From an uncultured Lachnospiraceae bacterium (GTDB lineage: Bacteria > Bacillota > Clostridia > Lachnospirales > Lachnospiraceae): 8,171 nt of DNA. A program made the position numbers and the translations under genes. Every line of letters starts with the position of its first letter. Position 1 is the first letter of the stretch. The stretch spans positions 1 through 8,171 of the forward strand of contig CAKRWX010000096.1 of assembly GCA_934418055.1 (NCBI GenBank), written 5' to 3'. The notes under the pieces were generated by a model. It saw only the letters and a list, made by a program, of their open reading frames with translations. It did no database searches and was not told the origin of the DNA. Below are positions 1-5,929 of the stretch, piece after piece.

Positions 1-289
1 CTTCATTTAAAAAGGAGCAGCAGGCCGGGGCACCGGACATCTTCATATGGGGCAGAATGATCCCGTCCACCACGCCTAGTTCCAGACGGTCCGTCAGCAG
101 CGCCTCGAAAGTGCAGGAAAGGCCCGTGGTCAGCCGGAATGCGTCCAGCGGGTCTAAAATAATCGTATCAGCCATGCTTTTGCAGCAGTCCGAACAGCCT
201 TTGCAGTCTCCACATCCGGCTTTCACCAGATCCTCAGAGGTATACAAATGGCCATCGGAAATATCTTCCAGGCTCACGTAACGTTTCAT
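1..289 (-). CDS. YkgJ-family (UPF0153-like) cysteine-cluster protein, N-terminal part, truncated by window edge
   Basis: Reading leftward from an ATG at 289-287 gives 96 uninterrupted codons that run off the window. The start is MKRYVSLEDISDG. Residues 26-36 contain the cluster C-x2-C-x2-C-x2-CC (Cys26, 29, 32, 35, 36), and a further Cys90-Cys91 pair follows. This spacing is the hallmark of the YkgJ/UPF0153 group, whose members are thought to chelate zinc or iron; their cellular role is not established. There is no signal peptide or membrane segment in the visible part, so a cytosolic protein is likely. An AAAGGA ribosome binding site (303-308, minus strand) lies 13 bases before the ATG, a little far but acceptable, and a good promoter sits upstream. 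The gene diverges from the polysaccharide operon and probably has no functional link to it. The C-terminal part, including possible further cysteines, is outside the window. Confidence 0.8.
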   Translation of the reverse strand, partial: MKRYVSLEDISDGHLYTSEDLVKAGCGDCKGCSDCCKSMADTIILDPLDAFRLTTGLSCTFEALLTDRLELGVVDGIILPHMKMSGAPACCSFLNE

Positions 290-337
290 AAATAATGGAA
301 TGTCCTTTCGTATCAAATTGCGTATTCTATCGCTCTT

Positions 338-366
338 ATCATACCATCTGAAGGGTACGGATTCAA
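338..366 (-). promoter_or_regulatory. Sigma-A type promoter for the cysteine-cluster gene
   Basis: On the minus strand there is a -35 box TTGAAT (366-361), a 17-base spacer (360-344) and a -10 box TATGAT (343-338). The -10 is preceded by TGG, making it an extended -10 (TGGTATGAT). Spacing is optimal and each hexamer differs from consensus at one position. Transcription would begin near base 331, leaving a leader of about 40 bases before the ATG at 289. The promoter is read from sequence only. Confidence 0.7.
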
Positions 367-436
367 TGTTTTTTCTTATTACGCCTATTTCTTTGCGGGA
401 TTTGACGGTATATGTCTGGTAAAAACGAAGAAATGA

Positions 437-445
437 TGGTATTAT
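437..445 (+). promoter_or_regulatory. Candidate extended -10 promoter for the heptose/polysaccharide operon
   Basis: TGGTATTAT at 437-445 has the TG-N-TATTAT form of an extended -10 element. No convincing -35 hexamer stands 16-18 bases upstream (positions 417-422 read TGGTAA), but extended -10 promoters often do without one. The TTGACG at 402-407 is too far away to pair with it. Transcription would start near 452 and leave a leader of about 97 bases before hddC. It is the best plus-strand candidate in the intergenic region, but transcription could also enter from elsewhere. Confidence 0.4.
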
Positions 446-523
446 AAACTGGGTTCATTGTGAAGCAGGTCTGTGTATCTGCTGCATTGACAGCAAGAAC
501 AAGATCATGGATGTTAAAGTCTG

Positions 524-539
524 AAATTTGAAAATTTGA
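524..539 (+). repeat. Tandem 8-base direct repeat upstream of hddC
   Basis: AAATTTGA occurs twice back to back (524-531 and 532-539), and the second copy runs into the ribosome binding site of hddC. It is short and AT-rich and may be chance. Confidence 0.4.
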
Positions 540-542
540 GGT
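538..542 (+). promoter_or_regulatory. Ribosome binding site of hddC
   Basis: GAGGT at 538-542, within TGAGGTAA, lies 6 bases before the ATG at 549. This supports that start, and no in-frame alternative start has a comparable site. The site overlaps the second copy of an 8-base tandem repeat (524-539). Confidence 0.7.
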
Positions 543-548
543 AACCAT

Positions 549-1256
549 ATGCAGGCAATTTTACTGGCTGGTGGATTAGGAACCAGACTTCGGAGCGTAG
601 TAAGCGATCGTCCGAAGCCTATGGCACTGATCCAGGATAAGCCATTTATGGAATATGTGATCCAGGAACTGAAAAAACAGGGGATCGATGAGATTATTTT
701 CGCCGTAGGCTACAAAGGCTCTATGGTGGAAGAATATTTTGGCGATGGAAGCAGATTTGGAATCACTGCTTCTTACGCTTATGAGGAAGAGCTGCTTGGC
801 ACAGCGGGAGCGATCAAGAACGCAGCCCGTTTTATGACCGGAGAGCAGGTATTCGTGTTAAATGCCGATACCTTTTACCGGATCGATTACAGCCGTTTCC
901 CGAAGCTGTGTGAAGAGAAACAGCTGGATATGGCGCTGGTGCTGCGGGAAGTGCCGGATATCACCCGTTATGGTGAGGCTACACTGACAGACGGAATTCT
1001 CACCGGATTTAACGAGAAGAGTGCCGAGAAACGTCCGGGAACCATCAACGGCGGCATTTACCTGCTGTCTAAGGATCTGATCCAGGACATTCCTACAGGC
1101 AAAGTTTCCCTGGAAAATGAGATGATCCCCAAGTGGATGAAGGAAGGAAAGTGTCTTGGCGGTTTCGTCAATGACGGATATTTCATCGATATCGGCGTGC
1201 CGGAGGACTATTTCCGGTTCCAGAAAGATGTGGAGGAAGGAGTGATCGCATGGTAA
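549..1256 (+). CDS. hddC: D-glycero-alpha-D-manno-heptose 1-phosphate guanylyltransferase
   Basis: This 235-residue nucleotidyltransferase should transfer GMP from GTP to D-glycero-alpha-D-manno-heptose 1-phosphate, the last step to GDP-heptose, in the cytosol. The signature loop LAGGLGTRLRSVVSDRPKPM occupies residues 6-25; the GLGTR-x(n)-KP pattern binds the nucleotide phosphates, and the RSVVSD stretch is typical of HddC rather than of glucose-1-phosphate enzymes. GTAGAI (about residue 85) fits base binding, NAD at about 105-107 fits metal binding, and INGGIYLL at about 167-174 is the usual sugar-binding strand. Length matches the family. A good ribosome binding site fixes the ATG. The last 7 bases overlap hddA, which suggests translational coupling. 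The adjacent hddA, gmhB and gmhA supply its substrate and strongly support the specificity; from sequence alone a related hexose-1-phosphate nucleotidyltransferase would remain possible. Confidence 0.9.
   Translation: MQAILLAGGLGTRLRSVVSDRPKPMALIQDKPFMEYVIQELKKQGIDEIIFAVGYKGSMVEEYFGDGSRFGITASYAYEEELLGTAGAIKNAARFMTGEQVFVLNADTFYRIDYSRFPKLCEEKQLDMALVLREVPDITRYGEATLTDGILTGFNEKSAEKRPGTINGGIYLLSKDLIQDIPTGKVSLENEMIPKWMKEGKCLGGFVNDGYFIDIGVPEDYFRFQKDVEEGVIAW
1232..1242 (+). promoter_or_regulatory. Ribosome binding site of hddA inside the end of hddC
   Basis: GGAGGAAGGAG at 1232-1242 contains two overlapping Shine-Dalgarno-like blocks. It ends 7 bases before the ATG at 1250 and supports that start even though it overlaps hddC. 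Confidence 0.7.
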
Positions 1257-2320
1257 TCAGAGGAAGAGCCCCTTTAAGAGTCAGCTTTGGAGGCGGCGGA
1301 ACGGATGTGGCGCCATTCTGCGAGGAACAGGGCGGTGCGATCATCGGAAGCACCATCAATAAATACGCATATTGTTCTATCGTACCAAGAGAGGATGACC
1401 AGATCATCGTCCATTCGCTGGATTTTGATATGACAGTCAAATACAACACCAAAGAAAACTATGTGTACGATGGCAAATTAGACCTGGTAACGGCGGCATT
1501 GAAAGCCATGGACATCAAACAGGGCTGCGAGGTGTATTTGCAGTGTGACGCGCCTCCAGGCTCCGGTCTGGGAACCTCTTCTACAGTGATGGTGTCCCTG
1601 CTTTGCGCCATGGCCCGTTGGAAAGGCGTGGAGATGGATGCCTATGCCCTGGCGGATCTGGCTTATCAGGTAGAACGTGTGGATTTAAAGATCGATGGCG
1701 GCTATCAGGATCAATATGCGGCGGCCTTCGGCGGATTCAATTTTATTGAATTCCATGGACGTAATAACGTGGTGGTAAACCCGCTGCGGATCAAGAAGGA
1801 TATCATTCATGAGTTACAGTATAACCTGTTGTTATGCTATACCGGCAATATCCATGTTTCGGCTAATATCATCAAGGACCAGGTCAGCAACTACACCAAG
1901 AAAGAGCCATTTGAGGCGATGTGCGAGGTGAAGGCTCTGGCCTATGCCATGAAGGATGAGCTGTTAAAGGGCAATCTCCACAGCTTTGGCAAATTGTTGG
2001 ATTACGGCTGGCAGAGTAAAAAGAAGATGAGCAGCAAGATCACCAATCCGCAGATCGACGCTCTTTATGACGAGGCTATCCGGGCAGGCGCTTTAGGCGG
2101 CAAGCTGCTTGGTGCCGGCGGCGGTGGATATCTGCTGATGTACTGCCCGTACAACGTCAAACACAAGGTAGCAGCCAGGATGGAAGAACTGGGAGGCCAG
2201 CTGACAGACTGGAATTTCGAGCTTCGCGGCGCCCAGTCCTGGATCGCCGATGAAAACCGTTGGAATTATGAGGATATTAAGGTCCATATGCCGAATGGCG
2301 AATATCATTTTCAGGTGTAA
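1250..2320 (+). CDS. hddA: D-glycero-alpha-D-manno-heptose 7-phosphate kinase (GHMP family)
   Basis: This 356-residue GHMP-superfamily kinase should phosphorylate C1 of D-glycero-D-manno-heptose 7-phosphate with ATP, giving the alpha-1,7-bisphosphate. All three GHMP motifs are visible. Motif 1 is PLRVSFGGGGTD (residues 8-19), motif 2, the ATP-binding loop, is PPGSGLGTSS (102-111), and motif 3 is GGKLLGAGGGGY (283-294). The stretch around KIDGGYQDQY (147-156) is characteristic of the HddA/fucokinase-like branch. Length is close to known HddA proteins. The enzyme is cytosolic. It overlaps hddC by 7 bases and ends 3 bases before gmhB. A generic sugar kinase of the same branch is the main alternative, but the three flanking heptose genes make HddA by far the best reading. 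The anomer phosphorylated (alpha) is inferred from the presence of HddC and from the lack of any hldE-like gene. Confidence 0.92.
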   Translation: MVIRGRAPLRVSFGGGGTDVAPFCEEQGGAIIGSTINKYAYCSIVPREDDQIIVHSLDFDMTVKYNTKENYVYDGKLDLVTAALKAMDIKQGCEVYLQCDAPPGSGLGTSSTVMVSLLCAMARWKGVEMDAYALADLAYQVERVDLKIDGGYQDQYAAAFGGFNFIEFHGRNNVVVNPLRIKKDIIHELQYNLLLCYTGNIHVSANIIKDQVSNYTKKEPFEAMCEVKALAYAMKDELLKGNLHSFGKLLDYGWQSKKKMSSKITNPQIDALYDEAIRAGALGGKLLGAGGGGYLLMYCPYNVKHKVAARMEELGGQLTDWNFELRGAQSWIADENRWNYEDIKVHMPNGEYHFQV

Positions 2321-2323
2321 CAG

Positions 2324-2917
2324 ATGGAAAAAGTTGTATTTTTAGACCGTGATGGTACCATTAATGAGGAAGTCAATTATCTGCACCGGACGGAAGATCT
2401 AAAGCTCCTTCCAGGTGTTCCAGAGGCTTTAAGGCTATTAAAAGAAGATGGTTTTAAGCTGGTGGTGGTGACCAACCAGGCTGGCGTGGCCAGAGGTTAT
2501 TACACCTGCGCAGACGTGGAACATTTACACGCCTATATGAATGAAGAATTGAAAAAGTATGGGGCAGAGATCGATGCATTTTATTACTGCCCCCATCATC
2601 CGGTCCACGGGATCGGTATTTATAAAAAGGTCTGCCAGTGCAGAAAGCCGGGAACCGGGATGTTTTTGCAGGCAGAAGAACGGTTCCGGATTGATAAGGC
2701 CCATTCCTACATGATCGGAGATAAGCTTTTGGATGTGGAAGCGGGAGTGAATTATGGGGTTCCCGGGATTTTAGTGGGAACCGGGTATGGAGCGGACATA
2801 AACCGGGAAATAAAAGAAAAGGGGGAGAAACCCTTATATGATTTTTACGCGGAAACTCTTATGGACGCAGCAAGATATATCAGAGCCAGAGAAGGAAAAA
2901 CAGCATCATCTGTTTGA
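2324..2917 (+). CDS. gmhB: D-glycero-D-manno-heptose 1,7-bisphosphate 7-phosphatase
   Basis: This 197-residue HAD-superfamily phosphatase should remove the 7-phosphate from heptose 1,7-bisphosphate. Motif I is FLDRDGTIN with the nucleophile Asp8 and acid/base Asp10. Motif II is VTNQAGVARG (Thr50 and Asn51 in the phosphate site). Lys108 (CRKPGTGM) matches the conserved lysine. Motif IV is MIGDKLLDVEAG (Asp133, Asp137). The inserted zinc loop typical of GmhB is present as Cys89-x-His91 and Cys104-x-Cys106. Length agrees with the family (about 190 residues). It starts 3 bases after hddA with an AGGTG site at 2313-2317. In this operon it should act on the alpha anomer made by HddA. A histidinol-phosphatase-like HAD protein is the closest alternative; the zinc ligands and neighbours argue against that. 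Confidence 0.92.
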   Translation: MEKVVFLDRDGTINEEVNYLHRTEDLKLLPGVPEALRLLKEDGFKLVVVTNQAGVARGYYTCADVEHLHAYMNEELKKYGAEIDAFYYCPHHPVHGIGIYKKVCQCRKPGTGMFLQAEERFRIDKAHSYMIGDKLLDVEAGVNYGVPGILVGTGYGADINREIKEKGEKPLYDFYAETLMDAARYIRAREGKTASSV

Positions 2918-2932
2918 ATTTCACGGCCATAT

Positions 2933-2936
2933 GGAG
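2933..2936 (+). promoter_or_regulatory. Ribosome binding site that decides the gmhA start
   Basis: GGAG at 2933-2936 lies 9 bases before the ATG at 2946. The other in-frame ATGs at 2838 and 2931 have no comparable site, and the former would overlap gmhB by 80 bases. Confidence 0.55.
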
Positions 2937-2945
2937 ACAAATAAT

Positions 2946-3593
2946 ATGACAGAACAGGAATACTTAGATGAACTGATCGAGCGTTATCCGTGTCTGGCAC
3001 CTATGAAGGAGCAGATCGGACACGCATATGAGATTTTAAAAGAAGCCTATGAATCCGGCCACAAGCTTCTGATCGCCGGAAATGGCGGCAGCGCGGCGGA
3101 TTCCGAGCATATCGCAGGGGAACTGATGAAGGGCTTTCGGAAGAAACGCACCATGTCAAGGGAGATGGCAGAGACCTTCTGGAAGGTGGATTTAGAGGCA
3201 GGAGAGGAGCTGTCTGAGAAATTGCAGGGCGCTCTTCCGGCCATTGCCCTGTGCGGCCATCCGGGGCTTTCCACGGCATTTTTAAATGATGTGGACGGCC
3301 AGCTGATCTTCGCCCAGCAGGTTTATGGCTATGGAAATGAGGGGGATGTGCTTTTGGCGATCTCTACCTCCGGTAATTCTGCCAATATCTACTATGCCTG
3401 TGTGACAGCGAAGGCCAAAGGCATGAAGGTGATCGGCTTAACGGGCCGTGATGGAGGAAAATTAAAACACATTTCTGATGAGACCCTGATCGTTCCGGAG
3501 AGTGAGACCTTCAAGATCCAGGAGCTTCATCTGCCAATCTACCATGCGTTATGCCTGATGCTGGAAACGCATTTTTTCCAGGAGGAAAATTAA
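2946..3593 (+). CDS. gmhA: Sedoheptulose 7-phosphate isomerase (phosphoheptose isomerase)
   Basis: This SIS-domain isomerase should convert sedoheptulose 7-phosphate to D-glycero-D-manno-heptose 7-phosphate, the first step of the heptose pathway. From the ATG at 2946 the protein has 215 residues. Phosphate-binding loops are GNGGSAADS (45-53) and STSGNS (141-146). His55 and Glu59 (EHIAGEL), Gln192 (IQE) and His200 match the zinc and catalytic positions known in GmhA (E. coli Glu65 and His180). Between the two loops is a segment (about residues 65-115, including ALPAIALCG and LSTAFLNDV) that makes it some 20 residues longer than the E. coli enzyme. The frame is open from 2838, but that region encodes the gmhB C-terminus and an upstream start would add a tail with no GmhA character. 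It lies 28 bases after gmhB and 1 base before the glycosyltransferase gene. Confidence 0.9.
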   Translation: MTEQEYLDELIERYPCLAPMKEQIGHAYEILKEAYESGHKLLIAGNGGSAADSEHIAGELMKGFRKKRTMSREMAETFWKVDLEAGEELSEKLQGALPAIALCGHPGLSTAFLNDVDGQLIFAQQVYGYGNEGDVLLAISTSGNSANIYYACVTAKAKGMKVIGLTGRDGGKLKHISDETLIVPESETFKIQELHLPIYHALCLMLETHFFQEEN

Positions 3594-3594
3594 C

Positions 3595-4383
3595 ATGATG
3601 TTTCATACCTTTGTGATCAGCGCCTACCAGGAATCTCCATATCTGGAGAGCTGCATCAAGTCCTTAAAGGCGCAGACGGTACCGTCTGAGATCATCTGTA
3701 CCACATCTACACCAAGTCCATATCTGACGAAGCTGATGGAAAAATACCAGATCCCGCTGTACGTGCGGGAGGGCAGAAGCGATATCCAGGAGGACTGGAA
3801 TTTCGCCATTTCCAAGGCCAGCGGCGAGTTTGTGACCGTTGCCCATCAGGATGATATGTACAACCGCCATTATACCGAAGAATTGATGAAACAGTTCGAC
3901 AAATGGCCGGATATGACCGTGTTCATGACCGATGCGGTCACCGTGAAAAATGGAAGATTATACCATTGGGGAAGCAAGGAGATGGTGAAGAAGCTTCTTC
4001 GCCTGCCTTTGAAGCTTCACCGTTATTCGGATAAAGAGAGCATCAAGAAGGGCGTGTTAAAGCTGGGCAATCCGGTGATGTGCCCGTCCTGCGCCTACCG
4101 GAAGAATTATCTGCCGGATCCTATTTTCCATTCCGAGCTTCATTTTGCCCTGGACTGGGACTGCATGATCGATCTGGCCAAATGGCCGGGAAGATTTATC
4201 TGTGTGGAGAAGCCTCTTCTGTACTACCGGGTACATGAGGACGCTACCACAGGAGCCTGCATCCGGGATCACAGCCGGGAGAAGGAAGAACGGATGATCT
4301 ATGAGAAATTCTGGTCAAAACCGGTGGTGGATCTGCTGATGCATTTCTACCGGAAAGCCTATAAAGACTACGAGGGAGCCTGA
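3595..4383 (+). CDS. Family 2 (GT-A fold) glycosyltransferase
   Basis: This 262-residue protein has the N-terminal GT-A pattern of family 2: a first strand HTFVISAYQES (4-14), a CIKSLKAQTVP segment (20-30), a nucleotide-binding Asp in the region near 63-67, and the metal-binding motif HQDDMY (84-89). Further on are LDWDCMIDLAK (186-196), a likely acceptor or catalytic-base region, and YYRVHEDATTG (210-220), common at the end of the catalytic domain in this group. No membrane segment is evident, so it probably acts at the inner membrane face on a lipid-linked acceptor. AGGAGG at 3580-3585, 9 bases upstream, favours the first of two adjacent ATGs. Position next to gmhA makes a heptosyl or other sugar transfer in the same glycan plausible, but donor and linkage cannot be read from the sequence. 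Confidence 0.85.
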   Translation: MMFHTFVISAYQESPYLESCIKSLKAQTVPSEIICTTSTPSPYLTKLMEKYQIPLYVREGRSDIQEDWNFAISKASGEFVTVAHQDDMYNRHYTEELMKQFDKWPDMTVFMTDAVTVKNGRLYHWGSKEMVKKLLRLPLKLHRYSDKESIKKGVLKLGNPVMCPSCAYRKNYLPDPIFHSELHFALDWDCMIDLAKWPGRFICVEKPLLYYRVHEDATTGACIRDHSREKEERMIYEKFWSKPVVDLLMHFYRKAYKDYEGA

Positions 4384-4386
4384 TTT

Positions 4387-5907
4387 ATGGAAAAGAAACG
4401 GAAACAATGGCGGCTGTCTGAGCTTGACTGGAAAAGCGAAGTGATCGTGTTCCTTCTTCTGATGGCATCTGCCTTCTTTATCAACCGGGGTATTAAGATC
4501 AAGGGTCTGTTTATGGACGATCTGTATATGTGGTCCTGCTACGGCGAGCAGACCTTCCGTGAGTTCGTATTCCCGGTGGGAGGGACCCGGTGCCGGTTCG
4601 TGTTCTATCTGGCGGCTTATCTGCAGATGGCGCTGATCGGGATCAAATTGAATTGGTTCGTTCCTTGTAATATCATCATCAACGGTCTGATCAGCTATAC
4701 CGTGTACCGTTTTGGCATGCGCCTGTCCAGGAACCGGATCCTGGGATTTTTATGCGGATTTTTCTATCTGCTTTCCCGGATGGCCTATTATCAGATCGCC
4801 CAGGCCTGTGGCCTGATGGAAACGCTGGCACTGTGGTTTGCCATCGGCGTTTTGTATGGTGTATACAGATATTTGACGGAAAATGAAAAGCCGGAACGTT
4901 TTTTCTGGCTGGCCAATGGACTGTATTTCGGTGTCTGCTTTGTACATGAGCGGTATATGGTTCTGGTGGCGCTGCTGTTGGTGGCGCTTGCTTTAAAGGG
5001 TGAGAAAAACTGGAAACGGTGGCTGCTGCCAATCGCTTTATGCGTACTGGTGCAGGTGATCCGCCTGATCTTTATCGGAACCTTATCACCGGCGGGAACC
5101 GGAGGAACTACGGTAGAAGAGACATTTCATCTGAAACAGGCGGTCAAATTTGCCATCAGTCAGGTGTTTTTCCTGTTTGGTATCAATGCAGGACCCTCCT
5201 ATCTGACCGCATTAAGCTGGGAAGAGAGTGCTGCGTGGGTGCAGAAGCTGGTTCTGGCTGCTGATGCAGTACTATTTGTCCTGATCGGCGCTTTTGTGTG
5301 TCTGCTGGTCCGCAAAAAAGAGAGACGGGCAGAGCGGTTGAAGGTGTCCGCCCTGTTTGTGATCTTTGTGGGAGCCTGTATCGCCTGCTCCAGCGTTACC
5401 ATCCGTGTGGAGGTCCGCTGGATCTACGTGTCTATGACGGCGGCATGGCTGTTTCTGGCTTATATGTGCGGGGAACTGGCAGAGGGCGAGAAAAAACGCA
5501 TGAAGCTGTGCCTGGGGCTGGTGACTGCTTACGGAGTGCTTATGTATCCGGTGGAAACCTATTACCGGAATCATTTTGACAATATTTATTTCTGGCACAG
5601 CCAGCAGGAGTATAACTCCCTGACGGAGGAGACCTATGAGAAGTATGGGGACGCCATTTTCGGAAAGAAGATCTATATTCTGGAAAATACTTATGGTGTG
5701 ACCCGTTTCTATGCGGATACGTTCTTTAAGACCTTTGATCCGGAGCGGAAGGCGGAAGGAACAAAGGTGATCTTCGCAGACAGCATTGAGGAGATCGGAA
5801 CCATCACGGACGACATGATCGTGTTGAGAGAAGATCCCAAGGCGTACCGGTATCAGGATATCACGGATATTCTGAAGGAGTTCCAGGCGAAAGAACAGGA
5901 AGATTAG
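4387..5907 (+). CDS. Polytopic membrane protein, GT-C glycosyltransferase-like, family not recognised
   Basis: I do not recognise a named family. The 506-residue product has a basic N-terminus, a first hydrophobic segment at about 18-34, and roughly 9-10 further hydrophobic stretches between about 70 and 390 (for example 92-106, 116-135, 145-160, 174-203, 212-232, 290-308, 318-336, 346-361, 372-388). The first external loop carries GLFMDDLYMW with Asp44-Asp45, and acidic residues at this position are a hallmark of GT-C transferases that use polyprenyl-phosphate sugars. Also notable are HERY (187-190) at a membrane border and charged VEVRW (341-345). The last ~115 residues, after TYYRNHFDNIYFW, are hydrophilic and could form an extracytoplasmic domain. 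GGGAG at 4374-4378 supports the ATG. The gene lies between a GT2 gene and a second membrane protein, fitting a role in glycan assembly. Polymerase or transporter are alternatives. Confidence 0.7.
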   Translation: MEKKRKQWRLSELDWKSEVIVFLLLMASAFFINRGIKIKGLFMDDLYMWSCYGEQTFREFVFPVGGTRCRFVFYLAAYLQMALIGIKLNWFVPCNIIINGLISYTVYRFGMRLSRNRILGFLCGFFYLLSRMAYYQIAQACGLMETLALWFAIGVLYGVYRYLTENEKPERFFWLANGLYFGVCFVHERYMVLVALLLVALALKGEKNWKRWLLPIALCVLVQVIRLIFIGTLSPAGTGGTTVEETFHLKQAVKFAISQVFFLFGINAGPSYLTALSWEESAAWVQKLVLAADAVLFVLIGAFVCLLVRKKERRAERLKVSALFVIFVGACIACSSVTIRVEVRWIYVSMTAAWLFLAYMCGELAEGEKKRMKLCLGLVTAYGVLMYPVETYYRNHFDNIYFWHSQQEYNSLTEETYEKYGDAIFGKKIYILENTYGVTRFYADTFFKTFDPERKAEGTKVIFADSIEEIGTITDDMIVLREDPKAYRYQDITDILKEFQAKEQED

Positions 5908-5929
5908 TAATTTTAGTGAGGACATTTTC

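Larger units (their letters stand above)
290..548. other. Divergent intergenic region
   Basis: This 259-base AT-richer stretch separates the minus-strand cysteine-cluster gene from the plus-strand operon. It holds the two promoter candidates, a 97-base leader before hddC with two weak overlapping hairpins (464-495), a consensus TTGACA at 487-492 without a clear -10 partner, and an 8-base tandem repeat next to the ribosome binding site. I see no terminator, tRNA, mobile-element end or convincing small gene in it. Confidence 0.7.

Noticed and set aside
57..281. Plus-strand open frame of 74 codons at the left end
   Set aside because: It is antisense to the cysteine-cluster gene, which has a clear CxxCxxCxxCC motif, promoter and ribosome binding site; this frame has low-complexity serine-rich translation and no support.
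402..430. TTGACG at 402-407 as a -35 box
   Set aside because: No -10-like hexamer lies 15-19 bases downstream, and the good extended -10 at 437-445 is too far away.
487..517. Promoter built on the consensus TTGACA at 487-492
   Set aside because: At 17-19 bases downstream the best hexamer is TGTTAA (512-517), a poor -10 at non-optimal spacing; kept only as a possible weak secondary start.
363..548. Minus-strand open frame of 61 codons in the intergenic region
   Set aside because: No ribosome binding site or recognisable motif, and it would cover both the operon leader and the plus-strand promoter candidate.
2838..2945. Upstream extension of gmhA from the ATG at 2838
   Set aside because: It would overlap gmhB by 80 bases, has no ribosome binding site, and encodes a tail with no GmhA character; the ATG at 2946 has a GGAG at good distance.
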